Positions 1 through 8,934 of a DNA stretch of 42,655 nt are shown in pieces (within the stretch, counting starts at the first letter, position 1; each line of letters starts with the position of its first letter). The notes under the pieces are model-generated. The model saw only the letters and a list, made by a program, of their open reading frames with translations, was not told where the DNA came from and did no database searches. Source of the DNA: Terriglobia bacterium (GTDB lineage Bacteria > Acidobacteriota > Polarisedimenticolia > Polarisedimenticolales > JAIQFR01); the NCBI GenBank assembly GCA_020073205.1, contig JAIQFR010000034.1, positions 1 to 42,655 on the forward strand. Reading direction: 5' to 3'. The position numbers and the translations under genes were made by a program.

Positions 1-1
1 G

Positions 2-553
2 GCGGCGGCGAAGTACCCGCACGAGTTCTCCGGCGGGCAGCGGCAGCGGATCGGCATCGCGAGGGCGATCGCCTGCTCCCCGCGGTTCGTGGTCGCGGAC
101 GAGCCGGTCTCGGCCCTCGATCCGCCGGTGCAGGCGCAGATCGTGAACCTCATGGTGGAGCTGCAGGAGCGGCTCGGTCTCGCGTACCTCTTCATCGCCC
201 ACGATCTCAGGATCGTCGAGCACATCAGCGACCGGGTCGCGGTGATGTACCTCGGGAGGATCGTCGAGGAAGCCGACGCGGCCTCGCTCTACCGGGAGCC
301 GCTCCACCCCTACACGAAGGCGCTCCTGGCCTCCGCGCCCAGGCCGTCGCCGGGCCCTCCGGCCCCTCCGGCCCTCGAGGGAGAGCCGCCGTCGCCGACC
401 CGTCCGCCCCCGGGATGCGCCTTTCACCCGCGCTGCCCCGTGGCGGACGAAACCTGCTCGCGCCTGGCGCCGGTGCTGCTCCCCGCCGGGGAGGGGCGGA
501 AGGTGGCCTGCCACCGCGTCCATCCCGACGGCGGCTCGTCCGACGGTACCTGA
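2..553 (+). CDS. Oligopeptide/dipeptide ABC transporter ATP-binding protein, 3' part
   Basis: This is the C-terminal half of a cytoplasmic ATPase that powers peptide (Opp/Dpp-type) or nickel import. It is open at the left window edge, so the start and Walker A are missing. The visible part begins with the ABC signature FSGGQRQR, followed by Walker B and D-loop [11 protein letters not shown] and the H-switch FIAHD. The last 65 residues match the oligopeptide-transporter C-terminal extension: a GEPPSP motif, then FHPRCP with further cysteines and a final ACH. That extension separates Opp/Dpp ATPases from other ABC ATPases. It is the last gene of an operon lying to the left. Whether it corresponds to OppD/DppD or OppF/DppF cannot be told without the N-terminus. 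Confidence 0.93.
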   Translation, partial: AAAKYPHEFSGGQRQRIGIARAIACSPRFVVADEPVSALDPPVQAQIVNLMVELQERLGLAYLFIAHDLRIVEHISDRVAVMYLGRIVEEADAASLYREPLHPYTKALLASAPRPSPGPPAPPALEGEPPSPTRPPPGCAFHPRCPVADETCSRLAPVLLPAGEGRKVACHRVHPDGGSSDGT

Positions 554-555
554 AA

Positions 556-571
556 CCGCCGGTTGCGGCGG
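556..571. terminator. Possible terminator hairpin after the ABC ATPase
   Basis: CCGCCG and CGGCGG form a 6-bp stem with a GTTG loop, 2 bases after the stop codon. No T-run follows, so it is not a classical intrinsic terminator; it could be a pause or mRNA-end hairpin. Confidence 0.3.
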
Positions 572-628
572 CTCGTAATAAATGAGACAACATCAAGCTC
601 CTCGACCGAAACATAGGGAGGTCACGAG

Positions 629-2221
629 GTGAGTAGAACGCGGACGATGCTGATGGCGGTCTCGGTGTGCCTCCTGGCCGCCGTCCTCTTCTGCCAGCCC
701 GCCCGGGCGGAAGAGGCGAAGGGAGAGGAGGGGGTCCGTCTCTCCTTGGCGGACGCCCTTCGCTCGGCCCTCGAGAACAACCTGGGCCTGGTCATCGCAA
801 GGCGGGATCCGCGGATCGCGGCGCTCAACGTCGACCTGGCGAAGGCGGTCTTCGACCCCGTGCTCGGCGGGACGTTCCAGCACTCGTATTCGAAGACCGA
901 GGAGATCCTGCAGCCGGACTTCTCCACGGGCACGCTGCAGTTCGTCTCCATCGGCTCGAAGACGACCAACGACAACGCGGGGGCGACCTGGACCCAGCTG
1001 CTCAACTTCGGCGGCACCTACCAGGTCGGGCTCAACTCGTCGAGAAGCGACCAGTCCCCGTCGTTTCGCTCGTACAACCCGTCCATCAACACCGGGCTGA
1101 CCTTCGGCTGGAGCATGCCGCTCCTCAAGGGGTACGGCAGCGAGGCGACGACCGAGAACCTCGTCATGGCCAAGCGCGGCGTCGAGATGAGCGATGCGGA
1201 CCTCAAGCGCCAGGCTCAACTGACGATCGAATCCGTCGAGGACGCCTACTGGGACCTCGTCGCCGCGGGCGAGACGCTGGCGGTCGCGAAGAAGTCCCTG
1301 AAGCTCGCGCAGGACCTCTACGACCTCAACAAGAGGAAGGTCGAGGTCGGAACGCTCGCCCCGATCGAGATCACTCAAGCCGAGGCGGGCGTCGCATCGC
1401 GCGAGGAAGGAGTCATCCTCGCGGAGGCGGGCCTGGCCAGCTCCCAGGACAACCTCCGCCAGCTCCTGGCCGTCCCGAAGGACAGCCGCCTCTGGGACCA
1501 GCCGATCGTGCCCACCGACCAGCCGACGTTCGAGCCCCGGTCGCCCGACCTCGGGCGCGCCATCGAGAAGGCGCTGGAGTCGCGGGGCGAGATGACGAGC
1601 GCCCGGCTCGATCTCCAGAACAAGCAGCTGGCGGAGCAGGTGGCGCGGCGCAGGCTGCGGCCACAACTCGACCTGACCGCCGGGGTCACTCCCAGCGGCA
1701 ACAACATCATCGGCCAGAGGGTCGTCGGCACCGACGTCCAGCCGATCGTGGGGGGCCTGAGCGACTCCTTCACCGAGATCCCCAAGTTCCGGAACTACGA
1801 CTGGAGCGTCGGTCTCGTCTTGACGTATCCGCTCGGGAATCGGCGGGAGCAGGCCGGCTACGCCACGGCAACCCTCACCCGTGAGAAGGCCGAGTTGTCC
1901 CTCGTGAACACCGACCTGACCGTTCGCGTGGACGTCCGCACCGCGGTTCGCAACATCGAGTCCGGCGTGAAGCGGGTCACCGCGGCCCGCTCGAACACCC
2001 TGCTGCAGCAGAAGAAGCTCGAGGCGGAGCAGAAGAAGTTCGAGAACGGCATGAGCACCTCGTTCGAGGTGCTGACGTTCCAGACCGACCTTGCGAACGC
2101 CCAGCAGGCGGAGATCCAGGCGATGACCGATTACAACAAGGCGCTCGCCGCCCTGGAGCGTGCGCAGGGAACGCTCCTCGAGGCCCGCAACCTCCGGATG
2201 GAGTCCGGAACGAGGAAATGA
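629..2221 (+). CDS. TolC-family outer-membrane efflux protein
   Basis: Predicted outer-membrane channel that carries substrates of the downstream MacAB-type pump out of the cell. The protein has 530 residues, in the usual range. A signal peptide covers residues 1-27 with a likely cut after ARA. Two outer-membrane efflux repeats follow (about 45-280 and 310-520), with Ala/Glu/Gln-rich coiled-coil helices typical of the TolC barrel. The GTG start is chosen because AGGGAGG lies 7 bases upstream (615-621). The stop overlaps the next start (ATGA, 2218-2221), which indicates translational coupling. It heads a five-gene exporter operon. Substrate specificity cannot be read from the sequence. Confidence 0.93.
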   Translation: MSRTRTMLMAVSVCLLAAVLFCQPARAEEAKGEEGVRLSLADALRSALENNLGLVIARRDPRIAALNVDLAKAVFDPVLGGTFQHSYSKTEEILQPDFSTGTLQFVSIGSKTTNDNAGATWTQLLNFGGTYQVGLNSSRSDQSPSFRSYNPSINTGLTFGWSMPLLKGYGSEATTENLVMAKRGVEMSDADLKRQAQLTIESVEDAYWDLVAAGETLAVAKKSLKLAQDLYDLNKRKVEVGTLAPIEITQAEAGVASREEGVILAEAGLASSQDNLRQLLAVPKDSRLWDQPIVPTDQPTFEPRSPDLGRAIEKALESRGEMTSARLDLQNKQLAEQVARRRLRPQLDLTAGVTPSGNNIIGQRVVGTDVQPIVGGLSDSFTEIPKFRNYDWSVGLVLTYPLGNRREQAGYATATLTREKAELSLVNTDLTVRVDVRTAVRNIESGVKRVTAARSNTLLQQKKLEAEQKKFENGMSTSFEVLTFQTDLANAQQAEIQAMTDYNKALAALERAQGTLLEARNLRMESGTRK

Positions 2222-2997
2222 ACATGGAGAGCACTCCGGGATCGGTCGGCGCCGGGAGCGAGATGGGGGCGGGCTCCCGGCTCCTCAACGTCTTCTTCTC
2301 GCCGTCCAAGGTCTTCGAGTCGATCGCCAGGAAGCGGGGACGGGACTGGATGGTCCCGGTGGCCATCCTGATCCTGCTGGGCATCGCCGGCGCAATCCTC
2401 GTCTCGCCGAAGCTCGACGTCGACGAAGCGGTCCGGGTCCAGATGCAGAGGATGGAGAAGGTCCGGACCGGGATGACCGACGCCGACCGAACGAAGATCG
2501 AGGAGGCGATCCGCGGGCAGATGACGAAGATGACCCAGGGACCCATCCGGTTCGTCTGGTCGGTCCTGTTCCTGGTGCCGCTGTTCCTCGTCCCGGCGTT
2601 CTATCACGGCATCGCCGCCGCCTGGGGGAAGAGCACGAGCTACCTCTCGGTGGTCGCCGGATACGCCTACGTCCAGATGGTGCAGGCGCTCAAGGGGGTC
2701 CTGCTGGTGGCGGTCGCGGCGCCACGGAAATCGATCAGCATCCTCGAGGTGGAGACGCTCTTGAAGTCCAACCTCGGCGCGCTCATGAACCCGGAGACCG
2801 CCAGCCGGCCGCTCTACAGCCTCGCGCTGAACGTGGACCTCTTCGAGATCTGGGCGATCGTCGTCGGCGTGATCGCCCTGTCGCGGATCACCCGATTGAC
2901 GCCCAAGGCGTCCGCGCTCACGGTGGGCGGCCTGTGGGTGGTCTGGGTCTGCATCAAGATGATCGGAGCGCTGATCGGCGCCGCCTTCGGCGGTTGA
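2218..2997 (+). CDS. Yip1-domain membrane protein
   Basis: Integral membrane protein of 259 residues. The N-terminus carries the Yip1-type signature, an FFSPSKVFESIARK stretch followed by the first hydrophobic segment at about 45-62. Further hydrophobic segments lie at about 113-130, 140-165, 205-225 and 235-257. A charged stretch (about 70-105) sits between the first two. Bacterial Yip1-family proteins have no settled biochemical role. Here the gene starts inside the stop codon of tolC and is followed 12 bases later by macA, so it is expected to be made in fixed ratio with the exporter. It may be an accessory or assembly factor; that is inferred from position only. Confidence 0.75.
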   Translation: MNMESTPGSVGAGSEMGAGSRLLNVFFSPSKVFESIARKRGRDWMVPVAILILLGIAGAILVSPKLDVDEAVRVQMQRMEKVRTGMTDADRTKIEEAIRGQMTKMTQGPIRFVWSVLFLVPLFLVPAFYHGIAAAWGKSTSYLSVVAGYAYVQMVQALKGVLLVAVAAPRKSISILEVETLLKSNLGALMNPETASRPLYSLALNVDLFEIWAIVVGVIALSRITRLTPKASALTVGGLWVVWVCIKMIGALIGAAFGG

Positions 2998-3009
2998 GAC
3001 GAGGCGAAG

Positions 3010-4386
3010 TTGACCGTACTCCAGAAGTCGCTCATCGGCGGCGCCGCCGTGGTCGTGCTCGGCGCCATCGTGGCCACCTCCCTCCTGAGCCGGCAGCAGG
3101 CCAAGGGGGAGGAGGTCTACATGGCCAAGGCGGAGAAGAAGGACGTGATCTCCGCCGTGACCGCCTCGGGACGGATCCAGCCGCGCATGAAGGTCAACGT
3201 TCAGTCGCAGGTGATGGGCGAGATCGTGACCCTCCCGGTGAAGGAAGGGGACCCGGTCAAGAAGGGCGATCTCCTCGTCCAGTTGAAGCCCGACCAGTAC
3301 AAGTCCGAGGTGGACCGGCTCGAGGCGAACCTGAGGATGGGACGGATCGCCCTCGAGCAGCAGAACGTCTCCCTCGAGAACGGCCGCCGCACGCTGAGCC
3401 GTAACCGCTCGCTTTACGCGGACAAACTGATCTCCCCCGAGGTCCTCGAGAAGAACGAGCTCGACGTGAAGACCGGCGAGATCAACCTCAAAAGCCTCAA
3501 CGAGCAGATCTCGCAGGCCGAGGCGAGCCTTTCAACCGCCAGGGACGAGCTGCGCAAGACCACCATCATCTCGCCGATCGACGGCATCGTCACCCTGCTC
3601 AACGCGGAGCTGGGCGAGATGACGCTCACCGGCACCATGAACAACCCCGGCACCGTGATCATGGTGGTGTCGGACATGGGCGAGGTGCTGGCCGAGGTGG
3701 ACGTGGACGAGACTCGGGTCGTCCAGGTTCGGCCGGGACAGCCCGCCCGGGTCACCGTGGACGCGGTGGGGGAGACCCACCCCTACGACGGAAAGGTCAC
3801 GGAGATCGGGGGAACGGCGACGAAGCGGACGGGGCAGGAGGTCTTGGTCTTCCCGGTGAAGGTCGCCCTGAACCAGCCCGACCCGTCCCTGAGGCCCGGC
3901 ATGACCGCGAAGGCGCGGATCGAGACGAAGCGGGTGGAGCGCGCGGTCACGGTCCCGATCCAATCCGTGCTCCTCCGGCCCGCGGCGGACGTGGAGAAGA
4001 TCCTCGTGCAGCGGGCGAAGGCCGGCAAGGGCGGGGCCAAGGACGACGCGAAGGGACCGAAGGTCGCGGAAGCCGCGGGCGGCGCGAAGGCCGCCGTGAC
4101 CGATCCGAAGGTCGGCGGGCCGGCCCCGGTGCCCTCCAAGCCCGGCCTCGCCGGATCCGACCAGCGCGAGGTGGTGCTCAAGGTCGTGAACGTGAAGGCG
4201 GTGCTCGTGCCTGTCAAGACCGGGATCAGCGACGAGACCAGCGTCGTGATCCTCGACGGGATCGCCGAGGGCGATACCGTCGTCACCGGACCCTACCGCG
4301 AGGTCAAGAAGCTGAAGGACGGCGACGCGGTCAAGGAGAGCACCTCCAAGGCGAAGGAGTCGGGCGTCGAGATCACCGTCGAATGA
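3010..4386 (+). CDS. macA: MacA-type periplasmic adaptor (HlyD/RND-adaptor family)
   Basis: Adaptor that bridges the inner-membrane MacB pump and the TolC channel. The protein has 458 residues. It begins with one membrane anchor (about 8-26), then a lipoyl/barrel-sandwich half, a coiled-coil hairpin (about 95-180), the second lipoyl half with TTIISPIDGIV, and beta-barrel and membrane-proximal domains. A Lys/Ala/Gly-rich low-complexity insertion (about 335-385) interrupts the last domain and is not usual for MacA. TTG at 3010 is the first start after the previous gene. The Shine-Dalgarno match is weak, which suggests coupling to the upstream gene. The symbol follows family and context; the substrate is unknown. 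Confidence 0.9.
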   Translation: MTVLQKSLIGGAAVVVLGAIVATSLLSRQQAKGEEVYMAKAEKKDVISAVTASGRIQPRMKVNVQSQVMGEIVTLPVKEGDPVKKGDLLVQLKPDQYKSEVDRLEANLRMGRIALEQQNVSLENGRRTLSRNRSLYADKLISPEVLEKNELDVKTGEINLKSLNEQISQAEASLSTARDELRKTTIISPIDGIVTLLNAELGEMTLTGTMNNPGTVIMVVSDMGEVLAEVDVDETRVVQVRPGQPARVTVDAVGETHPYDGKVTEIGGTATKRTGQEVLVFPVKVALNQPDPSLRPGMTAKARIETKRVERAVTVPIQSVLLRPAADVEKILVQRAKAGKGGAKDDAKGPKVAEAAGGAKAAVTDPKVGGPAPVPSKPGLAGSDQREVVLKVVNVKAVLVPVKTGISDETSVVILDGIAEGDTVVTGPYREVKKLKDGDAVKESTSKAKESGVEITVE

Positions 4387-4413
4387 CGGCGTCCGGGCCG
4401 GACGAGGGCACCC

Positions 4414-5124
4414 ATGGAAGAGCTGATCGAGTTCAAGGACGTCCACAAGACGTACGACATGGGCCAGGCCCAAGTGAAGGCGCTCGACGCGATCTCGCTC
4501 GAGATCAAGAAGGGCGACTACCTGGCGGTCATGGGCCCCTCCGGCTCCGGGAAATCCACCCTCATGAACCTGATCGGCTGCCTCGACTCGCCGACGTCCG
4601 GCTCGTACCGCCTCAAGGGGCAGGAGATCGGCACGCTGGGGGACGACGAGCTGGCCCGGATCCGGAACCGGGAGATCGGGTTCATCTTCCAGACGTTCAA
4701 CCTGCTCCCGAGGACCGACGCGCTGCAGAACGTGGAGCTGCCCCTGATCTATTCGGGGGTCACGAGGCGCGAGAGGCACGAGCGCGCGAAGCACGCGCTC
4801 GAGGCGGTGGGGCTCGGCGACCGGATGCACCACCGTCCCAACGAGATGTCCGGCGGCCAGCGGCAGCGCGTCGCCATCGCCCGCGCGCTGGTGAACACCC
4901 CCTCGATCCTCCTCGCCGACGAGCCCACGGGGAACCTGGACTCGAAGACCGGCGACGAGATCATGGTGCTCATCGACCAGCTCCACGCCGAGGGGAACAC
5001 GCTCATCCTCGTGACCCACGAGGAGGAGCTCGCCCGCCGGGCCGCGCGCGTGATTCGCCTCCGCGACGGACAGATCGTGTCGGACACGCAGAATCGCCGG
5101 GAAGCCGCGCCCGCGGAGGCGTGA
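4414..5124 (+). CDS. macB: MacB/LolD-type ABC transporter ATP-binding protein
   Basis: Cytoplasmic ATPase for the adjacent FtsX-type permease. The protein has 236 residues. Walker [10 protein letters not shown] is at 41-49, the Q-loop within [10 protein letters not shown] at about 91-100, the signature MSGGQRQR at about 145-152, and Walker B/D-loop [11 protein letters not shown] at about 166-176, followed by the switch histidine in VTHE. The TGNLD form is typical of the MacB/LolD/FtsE branch. In E. coli MacB the ATPase and permease are one chain; here they are two genes, as in many other bacteria. The permease start follows 3 bases after this stop. ATG is preceded by a purine-poor leader. Confidence 0.94.
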   Translation: MEELIEFKDVHKTYDMGQAQVKALDAISLEIKKGDYLAVMGPSGSGKSTLMNLIGCLDSPTSGSYRLKGQEIGTLGDDELARIRNREIGFIFQTFNLLPRTDALQNVELPLIYSGVTRRERHERAKHALEAVGLGDRMHHRPNEMSGGQRQRVAIARALVNTPSILLADEPTGNLDSKTGDEIMVLIDQLHAEGNTLILVTHEEELARRAARVIRLRDGQIVSDTQNRREAAPAEA

Positions 5125-5127
5125 TCC

Positions 5128-6342
5128 GTGTTCCTCGAGAACCTCATCCTCGCCCTGAAATCGCTCTGGTCGAACAAGATGCGGTCGTTCCTGACCACGC
5201 TGGGCATCGTCATCGGCGTCGGGGCGGTGATCGCGGTCGTGTCGATCGTGCAGGGGTTCTCGCAGGTCATCACCGCGGAGATCGAGAGCCTGGGCTCCAA
5301 TTCGGTGGTGATCGGGCCGAGGAGGCCGCCGGGGAAGGAAGGGGAGAAGCTCGCGAGGGTCGAGCTGACGTACGAGGACGGGCTGGCGCTGGTCTCGGCG
5401 AGCCACTACGTCGAGGCGGTCGCGCCGATCATCCAGCAGTTCGGCCACATGAAGGTGGGCGAGGAGTCGGGCGACTACCCCGTCATCGGCACCACGCCGA
5501 TCTTCCAGGACCTGAGGAACTACTACGTCGAGCTCGGCCGCTTCTTCAGCCCCGTGGACGACCGGGAGCGGCAGAAGGTCTGCGTGATCGCGAACGGCGT
5601 CCTCAAGGAGCTGAAGCTGCCGCGGAACCCCGTGGGCAAGACCATCACGATCGGAGGCGACGCGTACCGGATCATCGGCGTCATGGAGCCGAAGGGACAG
5701 CTCCTTGGACAGGACTTCGACAAGTTCGTGCTGATCCCCTTCAGCACCGCGGTCGGGGTGTACGGCGAGCAGGTGGCGAAACAGGTTGCCCTCCTCGTCC
5801 ACGTCAAGAACGCCGCGGACGTAGACCGGGCGACGGACGAGATGGAGAACTTCCTCAGGATCCGGCACCGCCTCCGCTCCGACCAGCCCGACGACTTCGA
5901 GATCACGTCCCAGACCCAGATCCTGAAGTCGTTCAGCAAGTTCGCGAACGGCGTGACCTACGTCGTCGCCGGCGTGGTCTCGATCGCGCTCCTGGTCGGC
6001 GGGATCGGGATCATGAACATCATGCTGGTGTCGGTCACCGAGAGGACCCGCGAGATCGGCGTCCGCAAGGCGGTGGGCGCGCGGCGCGCGCACATCATGG
6101 TGCAGTTCGTGATCGAAGCGGTGGTGCTCGCGCTCATGGGAGGGATCACCGGCATCCTGCTGGGGGTCCTGACCGGCCTGCTCGCCGCGAAGCTGATCCC
6201 GAACTGGCCCGGCGCCTTCGTGCCGGTCTGGGCGGTCGTCCTCTCGTTCGGCTTCTCGTCCGCCGTCGGCCTCTTCTTCGGGATCTACCCCGCCGCCAAG
6301 GCGGCACGGCTCGACCCGATCGAGTCGCTGCGGTACGAGTAG
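5128..6342 (+). CDS. MacB-type ABC transporter permease (FtsX family)
   Basis: Inner-membrane mechanotransmission subunit of the tripartite exporter. The protein has 404 residues with the four-helix MacB layout: one N-terminal membrane helix (about 18-45, with the TLGIVIGVGAV motif), a large periplasmic core domain (about 46-265), then three C-terminal helices forming the FtsX domain, which includes the conserved TREIGVRKAVGA stretch. It ends with the usual PIESLRYE tail. The GTG start has GGAGG 8 bases upstream (5115-5119), inside the 3' end of the ATPase gene. It is the last gene of the exporter operon and is convergent with the next gene, leaving a 15-bp gap. Confidence 0.94.
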   Translation: MFLENLILALKSLWSNKMRSFLTTLGIVIGVGAVIAVVSIVQGFSQVITAEIESLGSNSVVIGPRRPPGKEGEKLARVELTYEDGLALVSASHYVEAVAPIIQQFGHMKVGEESGDYPVIGTTPIFQDLRNYYVELGRFFSPVDDRERQKVCVIANGVLKELKLPRNPVGKTITIGGDAYRIIGVMEPKGQLLGQDFDKFVLIPFSTAVGVYGEQVAKQVALLVHVKNAADVDRATDEMENFLRIRHRLRSDQPDDFEITSQTQILKSFSKFANGVTYVVAGVVSIALLVGGIGIMNIMLVSVTERTREIGVRKAVGARRAHIMVQFVIEAVVLALMGGITGILLGVLTGLLAAKLIPNWPGAFVPVWAVVLSFGFSSAVGLFFGIYPAAKAARLDPIESLRYE

Positions 6343-6357
6343 GTCCCGCCTCCGCCT

Positions 6358-7731
6358 TTACCGCCAGCCGCTCAGCCAGACCCGGGCGTCGTGCTGGGCG
6401 GGAGTCATCGGCCAGCCATACGTGAGCGGCGAGAAGAAGAGGAATCCTCCGACGCTGAGAGCGATGAAGCCCAGGGCAGCCCAGTGGCGCGGCGATCGGG
6501 TCCATCTCGGATCTTCGGGAAGCGCCGATCCGATCAACGTGGCGAGGATCATGACGCTCGCGATCGCGGCGAACAGGTAGTGGTAGAGGAACATCACCCG
6601 GCCGATCGCCGCGAACGGAAGCCAGTTGAGGAGATAGGCGAGGATCAGGAACGCCAGCGCCTGCAGGAGGCTCCGTTTCCGCAGTGCCCGCCAGTTCCTG
6701 ATCAACAGCACGATCGCGACGATGACGCTCAGCGACGCAGGCCACCAGACGAGCGGGTTGCCGATCAGGTAGATGTTCCCCTGCCGGCCGTCGGCCAACC
6801 GATACGGCCCGTCCCAGTAGTGGATCGGCCGAGCCTCGGCGGGCCAGGTGTACCACCTCGAGCCATACGGATGCGTGGCGGTCAGCGTGGCGTTGCCCTC
6901 GTACATCGCCTGGTTCAGCTCGAGGAACTTCGTCCAGAATCCGGGTCCCGCCGAGGGCAGGTAGTCCGGATTGCCGATCAACGCGGCCTGGAAGTCTTCG
7001 GGCATGAACTCGTCTCCCGTGCCGGAGCGGGTGAGCAGCCCGAAGTGGATCCGGAACGGGGCGACGTAGACGAGGGCCGCCAGGAACACGACCACCGCGA
7101 GCTCGACCGAGCGGCGCGACCCTGCTCGCGCCCGGGCGAACTCCTCCCGGACCACGATCACGAGGACGAGCGCGAGCGCGCTCAGACCGGTCCACTTGAT
7201 CGAGACGGCGCCGCCGGCCATAAGGCCGGCCAGGATCAGCCAACCCGCACGGGGGTGTCCTCGCCAGCGCAAGGCGGCGTAGACGGCGCCCAGTCCGAAG
7301 GCGATCAGGAAGTTGTCCACCAGCACGAATCGGGCTTGGGCGACGAAGGCTCCGTCGAGCGCGATCGCCAGTCCCGCGAGGAACGCAGCCAGCCGTGATC
7401 CGGTGAGCCGTCGAAGCACGCCGTAAACGAGAGCGACGATGGCGATGCCGGCCAGGGCGGCGAGCAGGCGCAACACCGTCGCCGGCCCATCGACCGCAGG
7501 CCTCGTGCCGGCGTCGAACAGCCAGGCCCAGCCGGCGAAAAGCAGCTGGCCGAGGGGCGGGTGTAGATCGAAGTAGAACTGATGGGTGAAATAGGACGCG
7601 GCGTACTGCCCGAAGTGGATTTCGTCGAAGACCGTGGCGGCGGGACGGGCGAGAGCGAGGGCGCGTGTCAGCACGGCAACGAGGATCAAGAGCGCCAGTT
7701 CCGGGTGGAAGCGGGCGGCGAGTCGCTTCAT
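6358..7731 (-). CDS. Dolichyl-phosphate-mannose-protein mannosyltransferase family (GT39) membrane protein
   Basis: Polytopic glycosyltransferase of the PMT family, which moves a sugar from a polyprenyl-phosphate carrier to protein on the outer face of the membrane. The 457-residue protein has many hydrophobic helices. The family's acidic catalytic motif D-E is at 36-37 (VFDEIHFGQY), and the second signature FDLHPPLGQLL is at 54-64. The C-terminal four-helix PMT region includes LYHYLFA. It is a single-gene transcription unit divergent from the exb operon. ATG at 7731 is the only sensible start. A TAAGAT hexamer lies only 7 bases upstream of it, so the message could be leaderless. The acceptor protein is unknown. 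Confidence 0.88.
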   Translation of the reverse strand: MKRLAARFHPELALLILVAVLTRALALARPAATVFDEIHFGQYAASYFTHQFYFDLHPPLGQLLFAGWAWLFDAGTRPAVDGPATVLRLLAALAGIAIVALVYGVLRRLTGSRLAAFLAGLAIALDGAFVAQARFVLVDNFLIAFGLGAVYAALRWRGHPRAGWLILAGLMAGGAVSIKWTGLSALALVLVIVVREEFARARAGSRRSVELAVVVFLAALVYVAPFRIHFGLLTRSGTGDEFMPEDFQAALIGNPDYLPSAGPGFWTKFLELNQAMYEGNATLTATHPYGSRWYTWPAEARPIHYWDGPYRLADGRQGNIYLIGNPLVWWPASLSVIVAIVLLIRNWRALRKRSLLQALAFLILAYLLNWLPFAAIGRVMFLYHYLFAAIASVMILATLIGSALPEDPRWTRSPRHWAALGFIALSVGGFLFFSPLTYGWPMTPAQHDARVWLSGWR

Positions 7732-7768
7732 GGGGCCATCTTAACAGGACGCCGCATCGCAGGGCTTT

Positions 7769-7797
7769 TTGACAGCCCCCAGGCCCCGGGATACCAT
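7769..7797 (+). promoter_or_regulatory. Sigma70-like promoter of the exb operon
   Basis: TTGACA (7769-7774), a 17-base spacer and TACCAT (7792-7797). The -35 is a perfect consensus match and the -10 matches 4 of 6. The predicted RNA start near 7804 lies downstream of the TTG at 7769, which argues against starting the ExbB protein there. Confidence 0.6.
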
Positions 7798-7822
7798 CCG
7801 AGGAGGCATCGGAGGAGACAAC

Positions 7823-8470
7823 GTGGACTTCGTCAGCGGCCTGTCGGGGGTGGTGTGGAAGCACTACCTGGCCGGCGGCCCCGCCATGCATCCGATCACG
7901 TTCTGCTCGCTGATCGCGCTCACCGCGATCGTCTACAAGCTGGCGGTCTTCCGCCGGATCCGGATGGACACCGGCGAGTTCCTCCTCGGCATCCGCGCGG
8001 CGCTCCTCGACGGCAGGGTCGCCGAGGCGGTGGCCGCATGCGGCCTTCACCGCGGCCCCGTGGCGGTCGCGGTGAAGGCCGGGCTCCTGAAGCACGGCTC
8101 GCCGCCCGAGGCGGTGGACCGCGCGATGGAGCACGCCGCGATCGAGGAGATCGCCTACCTCGAGCGGTACCTGGGCCTCCTCGCGAGCATCACCGCGGTC
8201 GCGCCGCTCCTCGGCTTCCTCGGCACCGTGATCGGGCTCATCGTCGCGTTCGACGCGGTGGCCGACCAAGGGCTCGGCAATCCAGGGGTCGTTGCGCAGG
8301 GCATCTCGGTGGCGCTCCACACGACGGCGTGGGGGCTCGTCGTCGCGCTCGTGACCAAGTCGTTCCACGATTACTTCTCCGGACGCGTCGGCTCTTGCGC
8401 CCGTGAGATGGAGGTCGCCGCGTGCGCCGTCGTCGAGACCTTCTCCGAGATGGAGCGGATCCGGGCGTAG
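7823..8470 (+). CDS. ExbB/TolQ/MotA-family channel subunit, conserved Glu replaced
   Basis: Inner-membrane stator-type subunit that, with ExbD, normally turns proton flow into motion of TonB. The protein has 215 residues with three membrane helices. The family core is at about 122-176 and contains APLLGFLGTVIG and ISVALHTTAWG. Threonines equivalent to E. coli ExbB Thr148 and Thr181 are present (Thr135, Thr168). The position equivalent to Glu176 (the E of IAEAL) is Val163. GTG at 7823 is chosen over TTG at 7769 because GGAGGAG is at 7811-7817 and a promoter overlaps the longer version. The next gene begins 49 bases before this one ends. Confidence 0.88.
   Translation: MDFVSGLSGVVWKHYLAGGPAMHPITFCSLIALTAIVYKLAVFRRIRMDTGEFLLGIRAALLDGRVAEAVAACGLHRGPVAVAVKAGLLKHGSPPEAVDRAMEHAAIEEIAYLERYLGLLASITAVAPLLGFLGTVIGLIVAFDAVADQGLGNPGVVAQGISVALHTTAWGLVVALVTKSFHDYFSGRVGSCAREMEVAACAVVETFSEMERIRA
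8410..8414 (+). promoter_or_regulatory. Ribosome binding site fixing the first ExbD start
   Basis: GGAGG lies 7 bases before GTG 8422, inside the exbB reading frame. No other standard start occurs in that frame before the membrane helix, so the 49-bp gene overlap is likely real. Confidence 0.65.
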
Positions 8471-8934
8471 GCCGGAGTCGCCGGTTCCGGCGGGCGACGG
8501 GCGCCGGCGGCGGCGTCTCCGCGGTCCCGCTCGCGACGCTCGGCGCGCTGCTCGCCCCGTTCCTGCTCCTGGCCCTCGCCGCGGAGGTGGACCGGACCCG
8601 GCTCGTGCTGCCGTCATCCCGCGTCCGTCTCGACGCCGGCCGTGGCGCCGCGTGCGTGGTCATCGCTCGCGAGGCACGGGAGGAGCGCTGGGGGACGCTG
8701 GAGTACCGCTTCTCGGACGGGAAAGAGGCGAGCCGGCGCCTCGGCGGGCCCACCGACATCTTCCTCGCGGCGCTGCGGGTGGTGGCGGAACATCCCGACC
8801 GGCCGTTCGTGGTCAAGGCGGACGCCGCAATCCGCTACGGCCTGGTGGACGACGTCCTCGAGCAGCTCCGGAAGGCCGGGGTCCGGGAGCTGACGCTCCT
8901 GACCCGGGCCCCTCGGGCCGGTGACGTGCGATGA
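8422..8934 (+). CDS. ExbD/TolR-family protein 1, membrane Asp missing
   Basis: Single-span inner-membrane protein of 170 residues. It has an Arg-rich cytoplasmic start, one helix (about 35-53), and a periplasmic domain that ends in a pattern close to ExbD (PFVVKADAAIRYGLVDDVLEQLRKAG aligned in two parts). In ExbD/TolR the helix begins with a TP/VP followed three residues later by an essential Asp (Asp25 in E. coli ExbD). Here that position is Thr39 (VPLAT), and no acidic residue lies within the helix. The spacing from the helix to the following LP motif fits without gaps. It overlaps exbB by 49 bp and the next gene by ATGA. Confidence 0.82.
   Translation: MRRRRDLLRDGADPGVGRSRRFRRATGAGGGVSAVPLATLGALLAPFLLLALAAEVDRTRLVLPSSRVRLDAGRGAACVVIAREAREERWGTLEYRFSDGKEASRRLGGPTDIFLAALRVVAEHPDRPFVVKADAAIRYGLVDDVLEQLRKAGVRELTLLTRAPRAGDVR

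Noticed and set aside
556-571. Classical intrinsic terminator
   Set aside because: The stem is short and no T-run follows; listed only as a weak hairpin.
3532-6093. 853-codon open frame on the minus strand
   Set aside because: Antisense to macA, macB ATPase and permease, all of which have full motif support; the composition is shadow-like.
7769-7822. TTG start giving ExbB 18 more residues
   Set aside because: TTG is part of a TTGACA -35 element with proper spacing to a -10, and the GTG at 7823 has a strong ribosome site.
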